This document shows, piece after piece, positions 33,767-42,497 of a stretch of 64,000 nucleotides of DNA (position 1 is the first letter of the stretch; the number at the start of each line of letters is the position of its first letter). The DNA is from Pseudomonadota bacterium (GTDB taxonomy: Bacteria; Pseudomonadota; Alphaproteobacteria; Rhizobiales; Beijerinckiaceae): positions 1 through 64,000 of the forward strand of contig JAJXWB010000006.1 in NCBI GenBank assembly GCA_021781815.1, read 5' to 3'. The translations under genes and the position numbers were made by a program. Below the pieces are notes generated by a model. It was not told the DNA's origin, did not search any database, and saw nothing but the letters and a program-made list of their open reading frames with translations.

Positions 33767-34963
33767 TCACTTGTACGTCTGATGTTGCGCGATGGTGGTC
33801 CACCGTCCGTTCTTGACCTGGGCGACGAGCAGGGCCTCCGCGCCGAGATGGTTGGTCCTTGAAAAGACGACAGGCGCCTGACCGAAAATGTCCTGGTAGC
33901 CCTTTCCGGATTCCATCGCCGTGATCAGCGAGTCGGTCGTGAGGGCCTTGCCGGCCAGACCCGCAAAATAAGCGAAGGTCATCATCCCGTTATAGCCAGA
34001 CGTGACCTGGAGATTTGGCGCGGTCCCGAACATCTTCTGGTAGGCTTCGATGAACTCCTTGACCTTGCCGGTTGCGGTATCCGGATAGAAGATGTCGAGT
34101 TGGCCGACGCCATAGACGCCCTCCGCGTATTCCTTGCCGAGATCGACCAGATCCGGAACGTAAGTCGGAGAAAACGCAACCCAGATTGGATTGTAGTCGG
34201 TCTTCCTGGCTGTCGTCAGGATGGCGACGGATTCGCGCACGACCGAACCGAGCGCCACCAGATCGCACCCGTCCGCCTTCAGACGCGCGACCTGAGACGA
34301 GAAATCGGTCGCGCCGCGCTTGAACGACACCATGGAGCCCAGCGGCGCGTTCATCGCGTTGAGCTGATCCTTGTACGCATCCGTGAAATTCTTGCCCATT
34401 TCGTCGTCCTGGTAGACGATGCAGGCCTTGTTCGGCTTCTTGGCCTCGACCAGATATTTGATGCCCACGCGCGCCTGATCGTAATAGGGCGAGAAGATAT
34501 TGAATTTCAGCCTGTCCTCGGGTTTGGCCGGATCCATCGTGTAGGTGAATTCCGCGGCGGTGATCGGGAACAGATAGGCGATGCCTGCGGCCTGAACGAT
34601 AGGCAGCGGCGCCAGGCTCGTCGCAGAGCCCATTGGCGAGACGATCGCGAAAACCTTGTCGAGTTCGATCAGCTTCTGCGTCTCGAGCACCGCCTTCTTC
34701 GGATCATAAGCGTCGTCTTCGAGAATGTAGCGAATCTTGCGGCCGTTGATTCCGCCGCTCGCATTGATCTGTTCGACCGCGAGCTTGGCGCCGTTGGAGG
34801 CAGGAATGCCCCACGACTTGATCGGGCCGGACAAATCCATATGCGTGCCGATGACGATCTCCGTGTCCGTCACGCCCTGCGTCTTGAATTGCGCAAGCGC
34901 CGACGACGACGCGAGCGCGCCGGTCACGGCGCCGATGCCGATGGCGTAAGCCAGTCTATTCAT
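33767..34963 (-). CDS. Branched-chain amino acid-type ABC transporter substrate-binding protein (LivK-like)
   Basis: The product is 398 residues with a Sec signal peptide (MNRLAYAIGIGAVTGALASSSALAQ). The mature protein has the periplasmic-binding fold of the Peripla_BP_6 family: IVIGTHMDLSGPIKSWG, KLAVEQINASGGINGRKI and YDPKKAVLETQKLI. In catabolic operons this family often binds aromatic or aliphatic carboxylates rather than amino acids. GGGAGGAACGAAGG precedes the ATG. Confidence 0.9.
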   Translation of the reverse strand: MNRLAYAIGIGAVTGALASSSALAQFKTQGVTDTEIVIGTHMDLSGPIKSWGIPASNGAKLAVEQINASGGINGRKIRYILEDDAYDPKKAVLETQKLIELDKVFAIVSPMGSATSLAPLPIVQAAGIAYLFPITAAEFTYTMDPAKPEDRLKFNIFSPYYDQARVGIKYLVEAKKPNKACIVYQDDEMGKNFTDAYKDQLNAMNAPLGSMVSFKRGATDFSSQVARLKADGCDLVALGSVVRESVAILTTARKTDYNPIWVAFSPTYVPDLVDLGKEYAEGVYGVGQLDIFYPDTATGKVKEFIEAYQKMFGTAPNLQVTSGYNGMMTFAYFAGLAGKALTTDSLITAMESGKGYQDIFGQAPVVFSRTNHLGAEALLVAQVKNGRWTTIAQHQTYK

Positions 34964-34980
34964 CCTTCGTTCCTCCCTGT

Positions 34981-36666
34981 TTAACCCGACGCATCGGTCG
35001 CCCCGCCAGAAAATGACTGGAGGACCACGCGCCGCCGCAGATTGGCTGCTGGCCCCAGCTCCGGATCCCCTGGTCTGATAGGTCGATCGGCGAGCACGAG
35101 GTCGACAATGCGCGACGGCGCAATCATGGCGTTGACGCACGCGATCTCCTGATCGAACAACGATCGGATGTCCGGGGCCTCGATCAGGCTTCTGTAATGC
35201 GTGAACGGCGTCAGCTTGGCCTGAGCGTATCGAACAACGTTATCGTAGTCGATCAGCACGATCGCCGACAATTCCTCCGGCGTTTCGCCGTCCACGATGC
35301 AAGCCGAAACGTAAGGCGACGCCTCGATCAAATCCTCGATAGACCAGGCCGGGAGAGGCTGCGCCCCGCCAGGAACGAATGAATCACGTGGACCCAGAAG
35401 CGTCACTGCGCCGCCCGGCCCCGGCGCCGCAATATCTCCGGTCTCGCACCAGCCGTCGGCGCCCAGCATATCGTCGACATAGCCGGAGCAGAGCGCCGAG
35501 GATCGCAGCCGAAGCTCGCCTGTTGCGCCAATATCCGCAATCACCGCGCTCGCAAGCGTGAATTCGCGCATGCCGTCGGATGCAATCGCGAGCGGCCCGG
35601 CCATTTCCGTCAGCGAATAGACATCGCTCACGTCGCCGCCCAGCGCCGCCAGCGTCCGCCGCGCGTCTGGCGCAAGCCGCGCGCCGGCCGACAGCGCCGT
35701 CCGCACCCGGCCGAGACCGAGATCGCGACGGACTTTGGCAAGCACGAGGCGACCGACGAGTCCCCCGGCGGACCGCATGGCGCGATCGAACATCGCACGC
35801 TGAAATTTTGTTGCGTCGGCGCCCGAGCGCGCCAGACTTCGGGCGATCTTCCGCCACAGCGCCGGCGGCCCCGTGACGACATGGGGCTGCACCTCGCGCA
35901 GATCCTCAAATGCCGTCTCCGCGCTCTCCGGGAAATTCACGACGACGCCGGCCACGAGCGCCGCATAATAGCCAAAGACCCGTTCGAAATGGTGGCTTGC
36001 AGCCATCAACGACAGGCGTTCGTCGCCCTCGCGCATCTCAACCAGCGACAAGCCAATATCGACCGCGGCGCACAGCGCGACATGGTCGAACACCGCAGCC
36101 TTTGGCGACGCGCTCGCGCCGGAGGTCGGGATGATCGCGGCCCTCGCGCCGGCAGCGAGGTCAGCCCAGGGAGCGCTCGCCCGCGTCGGCGCGACTTTTG
36201 CGGTCAACGCCTCGAAGGACGAGACGCGCGCATCATCGAATTCGGCGGCGATCGCGGAATCGAAGCAGACAATCGACAGGAGATCGGGACACGCATCCGC
36301 AATTTCGAGGGCGGTGACGAGCGTATCGAGGACATCGACAAACAGGATTCGGACACCGCAGCGGCGCATGAGCGGCGCAAGTTCGCCGGCCGACGCCCCC
36401 ACGTCGAATCCAGCGGATACGCCGCCCACGGACTGAATCGCCAGATCGGCGATCAGCCACTCCGGACTCCCCGCCGCCAGCATGCCGGCTGTCTCCCCGC
36501 GCCGCAGGCCGGCCGCGAGAAGACCAGCGGCGCAATCAGCGACCGCGCGTGTGAACTCGGCGCCCGTGATCGGCGTCCAGATCCCGTAACGCTTGCGACG
36601 CAGGATTGCGCGCTGCGGCCCGGCCTGCGCCCGCGCCAGTACGCGCGCCGGAAGGTTTGCGCTCAT
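34981..36666 (-). CDS. Degenerate AMP-dependent CoA ligase-like protein in the Liv operon
   Basis: The product is 561 residues with the ANL fold. Several catalytic positions have changed: the P-loop reads PTSGASASPKA instead of YTSGTTGxPKG, the hinge region reads RDSFVPGGAQPLPAW where homologues have a KxSGGKN-type motif, and the C-terminal catalytic lysine segment is AANLRRRVV. It still has YSLTEMAGP and WCETGDIA. Homologues of this long (FAA1-like) type are frequent inside LivFGHMK operons. It may be inactive or have a changed reaction. It overlaps livF by 4 bases. Confidence 0.82.
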   Translation of the reverse strand: MSANLPARVLARAQAGPQRAILRRKRYGIWTPITGAEFTRAVADCAAGLLAAGLRRGETAGMLAAGSPEWLIADLAIQSVGGVSAGFDVGASAGELAPLMRRCGVRILFVDVLDTLVTALEIADACPDLLSIVCFDSAIAAEFDDARVSSFEALTAKVAPTRASAPWADLAAGARAAIIPTSGASASPKAAVFDHVALCAAVDIGLSLVEMREGDERLSLMAASHHFERVFGYYAALVAGVVVNFPESAETAFEDLREVQPHVVTGPPALWRKIARSLARSGADATKFQRAMFDRAMRSAGGLVGRLVLAKVRRDLGLGRVRTALSAGARLAPDARRTLAALGGDVSDVYSLTEMAGPLAIASDGMREFTLASAVIADIGATGELRLRSSALCSGYVDDMLGADGWCETGDIAAPGPGGAVTLLGPRDSFVPGGAQPLPAWSIEDLIEASPYVSACIVDGETPEELSAIVLIDYDNVVRYAQAKLTPFTHYRSLIEAPDIRSLFDQEIACVNAMIAPSRIVDLVLADRPIRPGDPELGPAANLRRRVVLQSFSGGATDASG

Positions 36667-37439
36667 CGCATGGGCCTCGCGCGGTTGCGGCGGCCTTTCT
36701 CCCGCCCATCGTCGGCGTGCGCGCCGAGGTAGGATTCCCTGATTTCGTCGGAGCGCATCAGCGCCTCGCTTGCATCGTGCATGACGACGCGGCCGACTTC
36801 GAGCACGTATCCATAATCGGCTGTCTCCAGCGCGACCTTCGCGTTCTGCTCGACCAGCAGGATCGATACGCCCTCCTCCCGGTTGAGGCGGCGCACGATC
36901 GCAAAAATCTCCTTCACCAGCAGAGGCGATAGCCCAAGCGACGGCTCGTCGAGAAGCAGAACCTTCGGTCTGCTCATCAGCGCGCGCGAAATGGCGAGCA
37001 TCTGTTGCTGGCCGCCGGATAGAAGGCCCGCCGCCTGTTCGCGACGCTCGCGCAGAACCGGAAAATAGCCGTAGACCTTCTCCAGATCGGCGGCGACGCT
37101 GGCCCGGTCCCGGCGCAGATAGGCGCCCATCCGGAGATTGTCGCGCACGGACAGGAACGGAAATATCTCGCGCCCCTCCGGCACATGGCTCATGCCCAGC
37201 GCGACGATGCGATCCGGCGCCATGCGCTCGATGCGCCGCCCTTCGAGTTCGACGGAGCCGTTCACGGGATCGAGCACGCCCGACGCCGTTTTGAGAATGG
37301 TCGTCTTGCCTGCGCCATTGGCGCCAAGCACCGCCACGATCCTGCCTCGCGGGAGATCGAGGCTTACGCCGCGGATGGCGGTGATCGGCCCGTAGGCGCT
37401 CTCCACGTTGGACAACCGGAGGATTGGCGCTTCGCTCAT
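36663..37439 (-). CDS. livF: Branched-chain-type ABC transporter ATP-binding protein LivF
   Basis: The product is 258 residues. Walker A GANGAGKTT, signature LSGGQQQMLAISRAL, Walker B VLLLDEPSLGLSP and a C-terminal H-loop-like region VSILLVEQN are all present. The length and the absence of the LivG C-terminal extension identify LivF. ATG 37439 follows livG by 7 bases; the longer track start lies inside livG. Confidence 0.92.
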   Translation of the reverse strand: MSEAPILRLSNVESAYGPITAIRGVSLDLPRGRIVAVLGANGAGKTTILKTASGVLDPVNGSVELEGRRIERMAPDRIVALGMSHVPEGREIFPFLSVRDNLRMGAYLRRDRASVAADLEKVYGYFPVLRERREQAAGLLSGGQQQMLAISRALMSRPKVLLLDEPSLGLSPLLVKEIFAIVRRLNREEGVSILLVEQNAKVALETADYGYVLEVGRVVMHDASEALMRSDEIRESYLGAHADDGREKGRRNRARPMR

Positions 37440-37446
37440 GCCTGCG

Positions 37447-38205
37447 TCATCCTCCGAGATAGGCGGCGACGACATCGGGATGAGCCTGAACGTCCTGTGG
37501 CGCACCGATGGCCATGATACGCCCGTAATTCAAGGCGAGTACGCGATCGGACACGCGACTGACCAGCGACATGTCGTGCTCGACCATCAGAATGGTGATG
37601 CCGAGACGCATGTTAATTTCGAGTATCCAGTCCGCCATGCGGTCGGTTTCCTCGACGTTCAGACCGGACGACGGTTCATCGAGCAGCAGAATCTCCGGGC
37701 CAACGCAAAGCGCGCGGCCGACCTCGACGACCTTGCGGACGCCATAGGAAAGCGCGCCAATCAGCGTGTCGCGGTAGCTCTGCAAGCGCAGGAAAGCCAG
37801 AACCTCCTCGACCGCGCGGCGATGGACGATCTCCGCGCGGCGAACGCCGGGTAGAAACAGGATATCTTCAATAAACCGCGTTCGCGAATAACGGTGCCGG
37901 CCCACGAGCAAATTCTGAAGCGTCGACGCATTCTCGAACAATTCGATGTTCTGGAATGTACGCGCAATCCCGCGGCCGGCGATCTGTTGCGCCGAAAGCT
38001 GGGTGATGTCTTCGTCCTTGAAAAGAATCCGTCCGGCGGACGGATTGTAGAGCCGGCTGATCAGGTTGAACAGCGTCGTCTTGCCCGCGCCGTTCGGGCC
38101 GATGATCGTAAAAATCTCGCCCTTCTCGACATCGAACGAAACGCCGTCGACGGCCTTCAGTCCGCCGAAATGAATCGAAACGTTGTCGACCGAAAGATAG
38201 CTCAT
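37447..38205 (-). CDS. livG: Branched-chain-type ABC transporter ATP-binding protein LivG
   Basis: The product is 252 residues. Walker A GPNGAGKTTLFNLISR, LGLARTFQNIELFENASTLQNLLVGRH-type LivG-specific segment (IARTFQNIELF), signature GALSYGVRKVVEVGRAL and Walker B ILLLDEPSSGLN are intact. The signature begins LSYG rather than LSGG, a common LivG variation. Its ATG overlaps the livM stop. Confidence 0.92.
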   Translation of the reverse strand: MSYLSVDNVSIHFGGLKAVDGVSFDVEKGEIFTIIGPNGAGKTTLFNLISRLYNPSAGRILFKDEDITQLSAQQIAGRGIARTFQNIELFENASTLQNLLVGRHRYSRTRFIEDILFLPGVRRAEIVHRRAVEEVLAFLRLQSYRDTLIGALSYGVRKVVEVGRALCVGPEILLLDEPSSGLNVEETDRMADWILEINMRLGITILMVEHDMSLVSRVSDRVLALNYGRIMAIGAPQDVQAHPDVVAAYLGG

Positions 38206-39323
38206 CGGGCGCGCTCTGATTTCAGGTACATCTTGTGGCGGCGGAACGTCGCCGAGCGGTAGAAGGGAAACTGCGCGAACCAGGTTTTCAGTCTGATCCA
38301 GCGTCCATCCAGCCCCATCGGCTCGTGGATGATGAAGAAGATGATGATGAGGCCGAAGATGAGGCTCTTCACGCCGGGCGCGCTGAGCAGGATGCTCGTC
38401 TTGTCCTCGATGGCCGGCGAGGCGGCGATCGCGCCCAGCATGCCCGGGAGCTTGTCCTTGATCAGCACGAGCAGGGGGTCGACCATGATCATGAAGATCG
38501 CGCCGAGCGCCGCGCCGCGGATCGAGGCGACGCCGCCGATAATGACGATCATCACGAATTCGATCGACAGGGAGAGCGTGAACATTTCAGGGCTGATGAA
38601 CGACAGTTTGTGTGCATAGAGCACGCCTGCGAGGCCCGTCATTCCCGCCGACAGCGCAAATGCGAAGGTCTTGTAGCGCGCGGCGTCGACACCCATGCTG
38701 CGTGCGGCGGTCTCGCTGTCGCGCAAGGCGAGAAACGCCCGCCCTGTTGGCGAGCGAATGACGTTGATGGCGACCAAAAGGACTGCGACGGTTGCAAAGA
38801 CGCACAGATAGTAAAATCCGGTCTCGCCGAGCGGCTTGCCAAGCAGCGATGCCGGCTTGACCATGAAGCCTTCATTGCCGTTGGTGACGCTTTCCCAGCG
38901 CGCGAGAATTTCCTCGACGATGATGGCGAATGCGAAAGTGGCGATCGCCAGATAGATTCCGTGCAACCGCAGCGCCGGCAAGCCGACCAGCCAGCCGACC
39001 AGTCCAGTGAGCAGCGCCGCTCCCGGCAGGTAGACGTAAATCGGCACACCGTATTTAGCGGCGTTCGCGGCCGTGTAGGCGCCAATCGCCAGGAAGGCCG
39101 CATGCCCGATCGAAGTCTGGCCGGCATAGCCGGACAACAGCACGAGACCGACGCCGACAATCGTGTAGATGAGCACGAAGACGATCTGGCTGAGGAAATA
39201 CGAGCCCAGCGTCAACGGGGCAACAAGCAGAAGCGCCAGCAGCAGTCCATAGGCCGCCCCAGACATCGGCGTCTGAAAAAGCCGCAAATCGTCCTCGTAG
39301 CCGGTGCGGATCCTGAAAGCCAT
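38202..39323 (-). CDS. livM: Branched-chain-type ABC transporter permease LivM
   Basis: The product is 373 residues with about ten hydrophobic helices. LLSGYAGQTSIGHAAFLAIGAYTAA and LRDSETAARSMGVDAARYKTFAFALSAGMTGLAG are the LivM signatures. The last 45 residues are polar and longer than in E. coli LivM. It is translationally coupled to livG. Confidence 0.92.
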   Translation of the reverse strand: MAFRIRTGYEDDLRLFQTPMSGAAYGLLLALLLVAPLTLGSYFLSQIVFVLIYTIVGVGLVLLSGYAGQTSIGHAAFLAIGAYTAANAAKYGVPIYVYLPGAALLTGLVGWLVGLPALRLHGIYLAIATFAFAIIVEEILARWESVTNGNEGFMVKPASLLGKPLGETGFYYLCVFATVAVLLVAINVIRSPTGRAFLALRDSETAARSMGVDAARYKTFAFALSAGMTGLAGVLYAHKLSFISPEMFTLSLSIEFVMIVIIGGVASIRGAALGAIFMIMVDPLLVLIKDKLPGMLGAIAASPAIEDKTSILLSAPGVKSLIFGLIIIFFIIHEPMGLDGRWIRLKTWFAQFPFYRSATFRRHKMYLKSERAR

Positions 39324-39327
39324 CGGT

Positions 39328-40200
39328 TCAGACCTTCTTCAACGCGGCGCCGCCAAACAGTCCCTGCGGCCGCAGCAGGAGGACCAACAGCAGGACGATG
39401 TAGGCGGCGACATCCTTGAACCCTTCCGGCAGATAGAATCCCGACAGGTTTTCGACGATTCCGATGATCACTCCGCCCGCGAGCGCGCCGGGAATACTGG
39501 TGAACCCACCGAGCACGGCCGCGGGAAAAGCCTTGAGGCCGAGCAGGCCGAGATTGGAATGGATGAAGGTGATCGGAGCGAGCAGGATGCCGGCGGACGT
39601 CGCAACCATGGCGCTGATCGCCCATATCGCAGAGAACATCCGCTCGACCGGTATGCCCATGTAATAGGCCGCGAGCATGTTCTGCGAGGTCGCCTGCATG
39701 GCGACGCCAATGCGTGTGAAGCGGAAAAAACTATAGAGCACGACGCTGAGAATGGCGGTCGCGACGATGATCGACAGATTGTCAGCCGGCAGCGTCAGGC
39801 CCCATATGTGCAGGACACCCTTGGAGAAGGGCGTCTCGATGCGCAGGTCGTCGGTGCCCCAGATCATGCCGGCGAGGGCGCGGAGCACCATGCCAAGTCC
39901 GATTGTCGCCATGACGATCGAGAATTGCGGATAGCCGAGGATCGGCCGCACCACGAGCCGCTCGATCAGCGCCCCGGCGATCGCCATGCAAACGACGCAC
40001 AGAACGAAAGCGAGCCAGTAGTTCAGGCCGAGCGTATTGATGAAGGTGAAGGACAGGAAGGCGCCGAGCATCGTCAGTTCGCCCTGCGCAAAATTCACGA
40101 CTTCCGTCGCCTTGTAGATCAGCACGAATCCGAGCGCGATGAGCCCGTAGACGCAACCGAGCGCGACGCCGCTGATCGCCTGCTGGACGAAGTCGAGCAT
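39328..40200 (-). CDS. livH: Branched-chain-type ABC transporter permease LivH
   Basis: The product is 290 residues with about eight helices. ALGCVYGLIALGFVLIYKATEVVNFAQGELTMLGAF and LRALAGMIWGTDDL match LivH; a TLGLKAFPAAVLGG-like segment (LGLLGLKAFPAAVLGG) is near the C-terminus. ATG 40200 with GGGGAGGATC immediately upstream fixes the start; the track ORF extends 45 residues too far. It is the first gene of the 11.3-kb minus-strand catabolic operon. Confidence 0.92.
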   Translation of the reverse strand: MLDFVQQAISGVALGCVYGLIALGFVLIYKATEVVNFAQGELTMLGAFLSFTFINTLGLNYWLAFVLCVVCMAIAGALIERLVVRPILGYPQFSIVMATIGLGMVLRALAGMIWGTDDLRIETPFSKGVLHIWGLTLPADNLSIIVATAILSVVLYSFFRFTRIGVAMQATSQNMLAAYYMGIPVERMFSAIWAISAMVATSAGILLAPITFIHSNLGLLGLKAFPAAVLGGFTSIPGALAGGVIIGIVENLSGFYLPEGFKDVAAYIVLLLVLLLRPQGLFGGAALKKV

Positions 40201-40778
40201 GATCCTCCCCGGATCGCCGCGCTTTGGCGGCTGTAATCTTGGCGCCGACGCAGTGGCCGCTGGTCTGATTCGAGACTGTCGAACAATCTTGCCGGACGCT
40301 GATTGGAACATCGCCCACACAGACGTGGGAATCAAGCGAAATTAAGTGACCGATTAAACACGTCCGTCCCCGGTCTTGACGGCGGCCCGGTTCGACGTGT
40401 CGATCCACCCCGGGCGTTTCGGGACAGGATTGCGAAACAGCCGCGACAAGCGCTGTGAATTGCGCACATCAGCCGCCTGGAAGAAAGTGTTTGCTGCGCC
40501 GATCTCGCTGACAAACATAGCCGGCCTCGGACCGGGCGGAGATCGGAAGGCGCGCGCTCAAATTTTCGTGACCGCGCGCTCCGCAATGGCGTCTCTTGAT
40601 CGAAGCGGCAAAAATGACAATCTATGTCCACTGCAGGCGCTTGAACGCGCCATCTCGAACGCAACAGCGGCTTCACGGCAAAATCGGGCGGCGTCCGGCA
40701 ATGTGATCAAACGGCGTGCACGGGCAGGATCGCAGAGCCGCGCTGCGCGACGCGTTCAAATGAGGAGAGCATCGGAGC
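40201..40778. promoter_or_regulatory. Divergent promoter region between the liv operon and htrA
   Basis: These 578 bases hold no supportable gene; ORFs across them lack ribosome sites. The region must contain the promoters of both the liv operon and the protease gene. A GTCGAACAAT motif near 40280 loosely resembles one half of the GntR palindrome found at 47579, but is not a clear palindrome. Confidence 0.5.
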
Positions 40779-42167
40779 ATGTGGCGTCGAATGATATTCG
40801 CGCTGGGCGTGGTCGCGCTGACATCGTCAGGCGCAGCGTCGGCTGAACCGGGCATTCCAAACGCAGCCGACCTCGTCCAGAAGGTCATGCAGTCGGTCGT
40901 CAATATCAAAAGCAAGGCGATGAAGCCCAAGGCCGCGGACGGCGCCACGCAGTCCGCATCGTCACCCGCGTTATCGACAAAGGAGAGCTTTGGATCCGGA
41001 TTCATCATCGACACGCAAGGCTACATCCTGACAAACCTGCATGTCGTCGAGGACGCCTGCGAAATCGAGGTGACGCTTGCCGACGGATCGCCCTACAAGG
41101 CTGAAATTATCGGTCTTGCGCCCAAGACCGACCTCGCGCTGCTGCACATCAGACCGCAGAAGCCGCTGCTGGCCGCCCATTTTGGCGAAAGCGACAAGCT
41201 CAAGATCGGCGATCCGGTCATTGCGATCGGCAACGCCTTCGGCCTGGGAATGACCGTGACGTCGGGAATTGTCAGCGGTTTGAACCGCAACCTGAATTTC
41301 TCGATGTTCGACGCCTACATCCAGACGGACGCCGCAATCAATCACGGCAATTCAGGCGGGCCGTTGTTCGACGCGAATGGCGACGTCATCGGAGTGAATA
41401 CCGCTTTCTACAATGGCGGAAATGCAAGAAGCGGCTTCATCGGCATCGGCTATGCGATCCCCTCCAAGCTCGCGGAATATGTCGCCGTGCTGCTCAAGAC
41501 GTACGGATATCCGCGCGTGGGCTGGACCGGCGCGATCGTGCAGAATCTCACTCCGGAACTCGCGTCGGCCCTCGATCTCGCCCGCATGCACGGCGCTATC
41601 GTGTCTGAAGTCGACAAGAACAGCCCAGCTTCTGGATTGCTGCGGGCTGGAGACATCGTGATGAAGGTGGATGCGAACGACGTCGACGACGCTCACGATT
41701 TTTACTTCCGCACTGCGCCCCTGCTCGGGCGACCCACGGTTCTCGAAATCTGGCGGGAAGGGGCCGAACATCACGTCTCGCTGACGCCCGCCGAATGGCC
41801 TGGCGAGGCGCCAAACCCCTCCGCACGAACGGCATGGCCCAAACTCAACGGCCCCGGCATGAAGATGGATTTCGGGGCGGAAGTTTCCGACATCACCAAC
41901 GAACTGCGACAGCAATTCGACCTGCCGCCGGATATTCAAGGAGTCGTGGTGACGTCGGTCAAGCCGGACAGCGAGGCCGCAGACGCGGGCGTGTCCATGG
42001 GAGACGTGATCGTTAACGCTCAATTGAAACCAATTGCGTCGCTCGCCGATCTGAAGGCGGCAATCCACCGCGCCATCGATGAAAAGCGTTCGGTCTCGAC
42101 ATGCCTTGTGCGGTCAAAGACCGGCTTTCGATGGATCGTCTGGTCCCTGGTCGACTTTGCGCCTTAG
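40779..42167 (+). CDS. HtrA/DegP-type periplasmic serine protease
   Basis: The product is 462 residues with a signal peptide ending at about residue 22 (GAASA-EP). The trypsin-like triad is His88 (LTNLHVV), Asp118 (KTDLALLHI) and Ser192 (GNSGGPL). Two PDZ domains follow (about 255-345 and 375-460). It is shorter than DegP of E. coli and has no long Q-linker loop. It should act in periplasmic protein quality control. AGGAGAGCATCGGAGC precedes the ATG. Confidence 0.92.
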   Translation: MWRRMIFALGVVALTSSGAASAEPGIPNAADLVQKVMQSVVNIKSKAMKPKAADGATQSASSPALSTKESFGSGFIIDTQGYILTNLHVVEDACEIEVTLADGSPYKAEIIGLAPKTDLALLHIRPQKPLLAAHFGESDKLKIGDPVIAIGNAFGLGMTVTSGIVSGLNRNLNFSMFDAYIQTDAAINHGNSGGPLFDANGDVIGVNTAFYNGGNARSGFIGIGYAIPSKLAEYVAVLLKTYGYPRVGWTGAIVQNLTPELASALDLARMHGAIVSEVDKNSPASGLLRAGDIVMKVDANDVDDAHDFYFRTAPLLGRPTVLEIWREGAEHHVSLTPAEWPGEAPNPSARTAWPKLNGPGMKMDFGAEVSDITNELRQQFDLPPDIQGVVVTSVKPDSEAADAGVSMGDVIVNAQLKPIASLADLKAAIHRAIDEKRSVSTCLVRSKTGFRWIVWSLVDFAP

Positions 42168-42497
42168 GGGATTCTTTCAGCAACGCTGACGATTTGTGTC
42201 ACGCCTTGAGGCAATCGCATCTGAAGCTGCGCTGCGCGCCAATGTCCCGCCAGCTTGACTGATAGCGCGCGTGCGCCATATCGACGATACGCCAGGGAGT
42301 AGACGACGGTCGAGAATTTTCAGACCAGTCGACCATGTCGTCGATTCAAATCCTGCGACGAACGCCGGCTGTCGCGGAGAGGCGTGATCTACGTCAACAC
42401 GCTGGTCGCAACAGGAAAATTTATTTCGCTCATCTTGCGCATATGCGCGGTCACGCACACTTACCGTGTGACCGGAAACAGCCGGTAGGAGGCAATC
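42168..42497. promoter_or_regulatory. Region upstream of the repeat-protein gene
   Basis: This 330-base stretch shows no gene. Its last part, GGAGGCAATC, is the ribosome site of the repeat protein; TTGCGCATATGCGCGG at about 42434-42449 contains the palindrome GCGCATATGCGC, a possible operator or hairpin. Confidence 0.4.

Noticed and set aside
31773-33782. 669-aa plus-strand ORF
   Set aside because: Antisense shadow of the acyl-CoA dehydrogenase and enoyl-CoA hydratase genes; no motif and no ribosome site.
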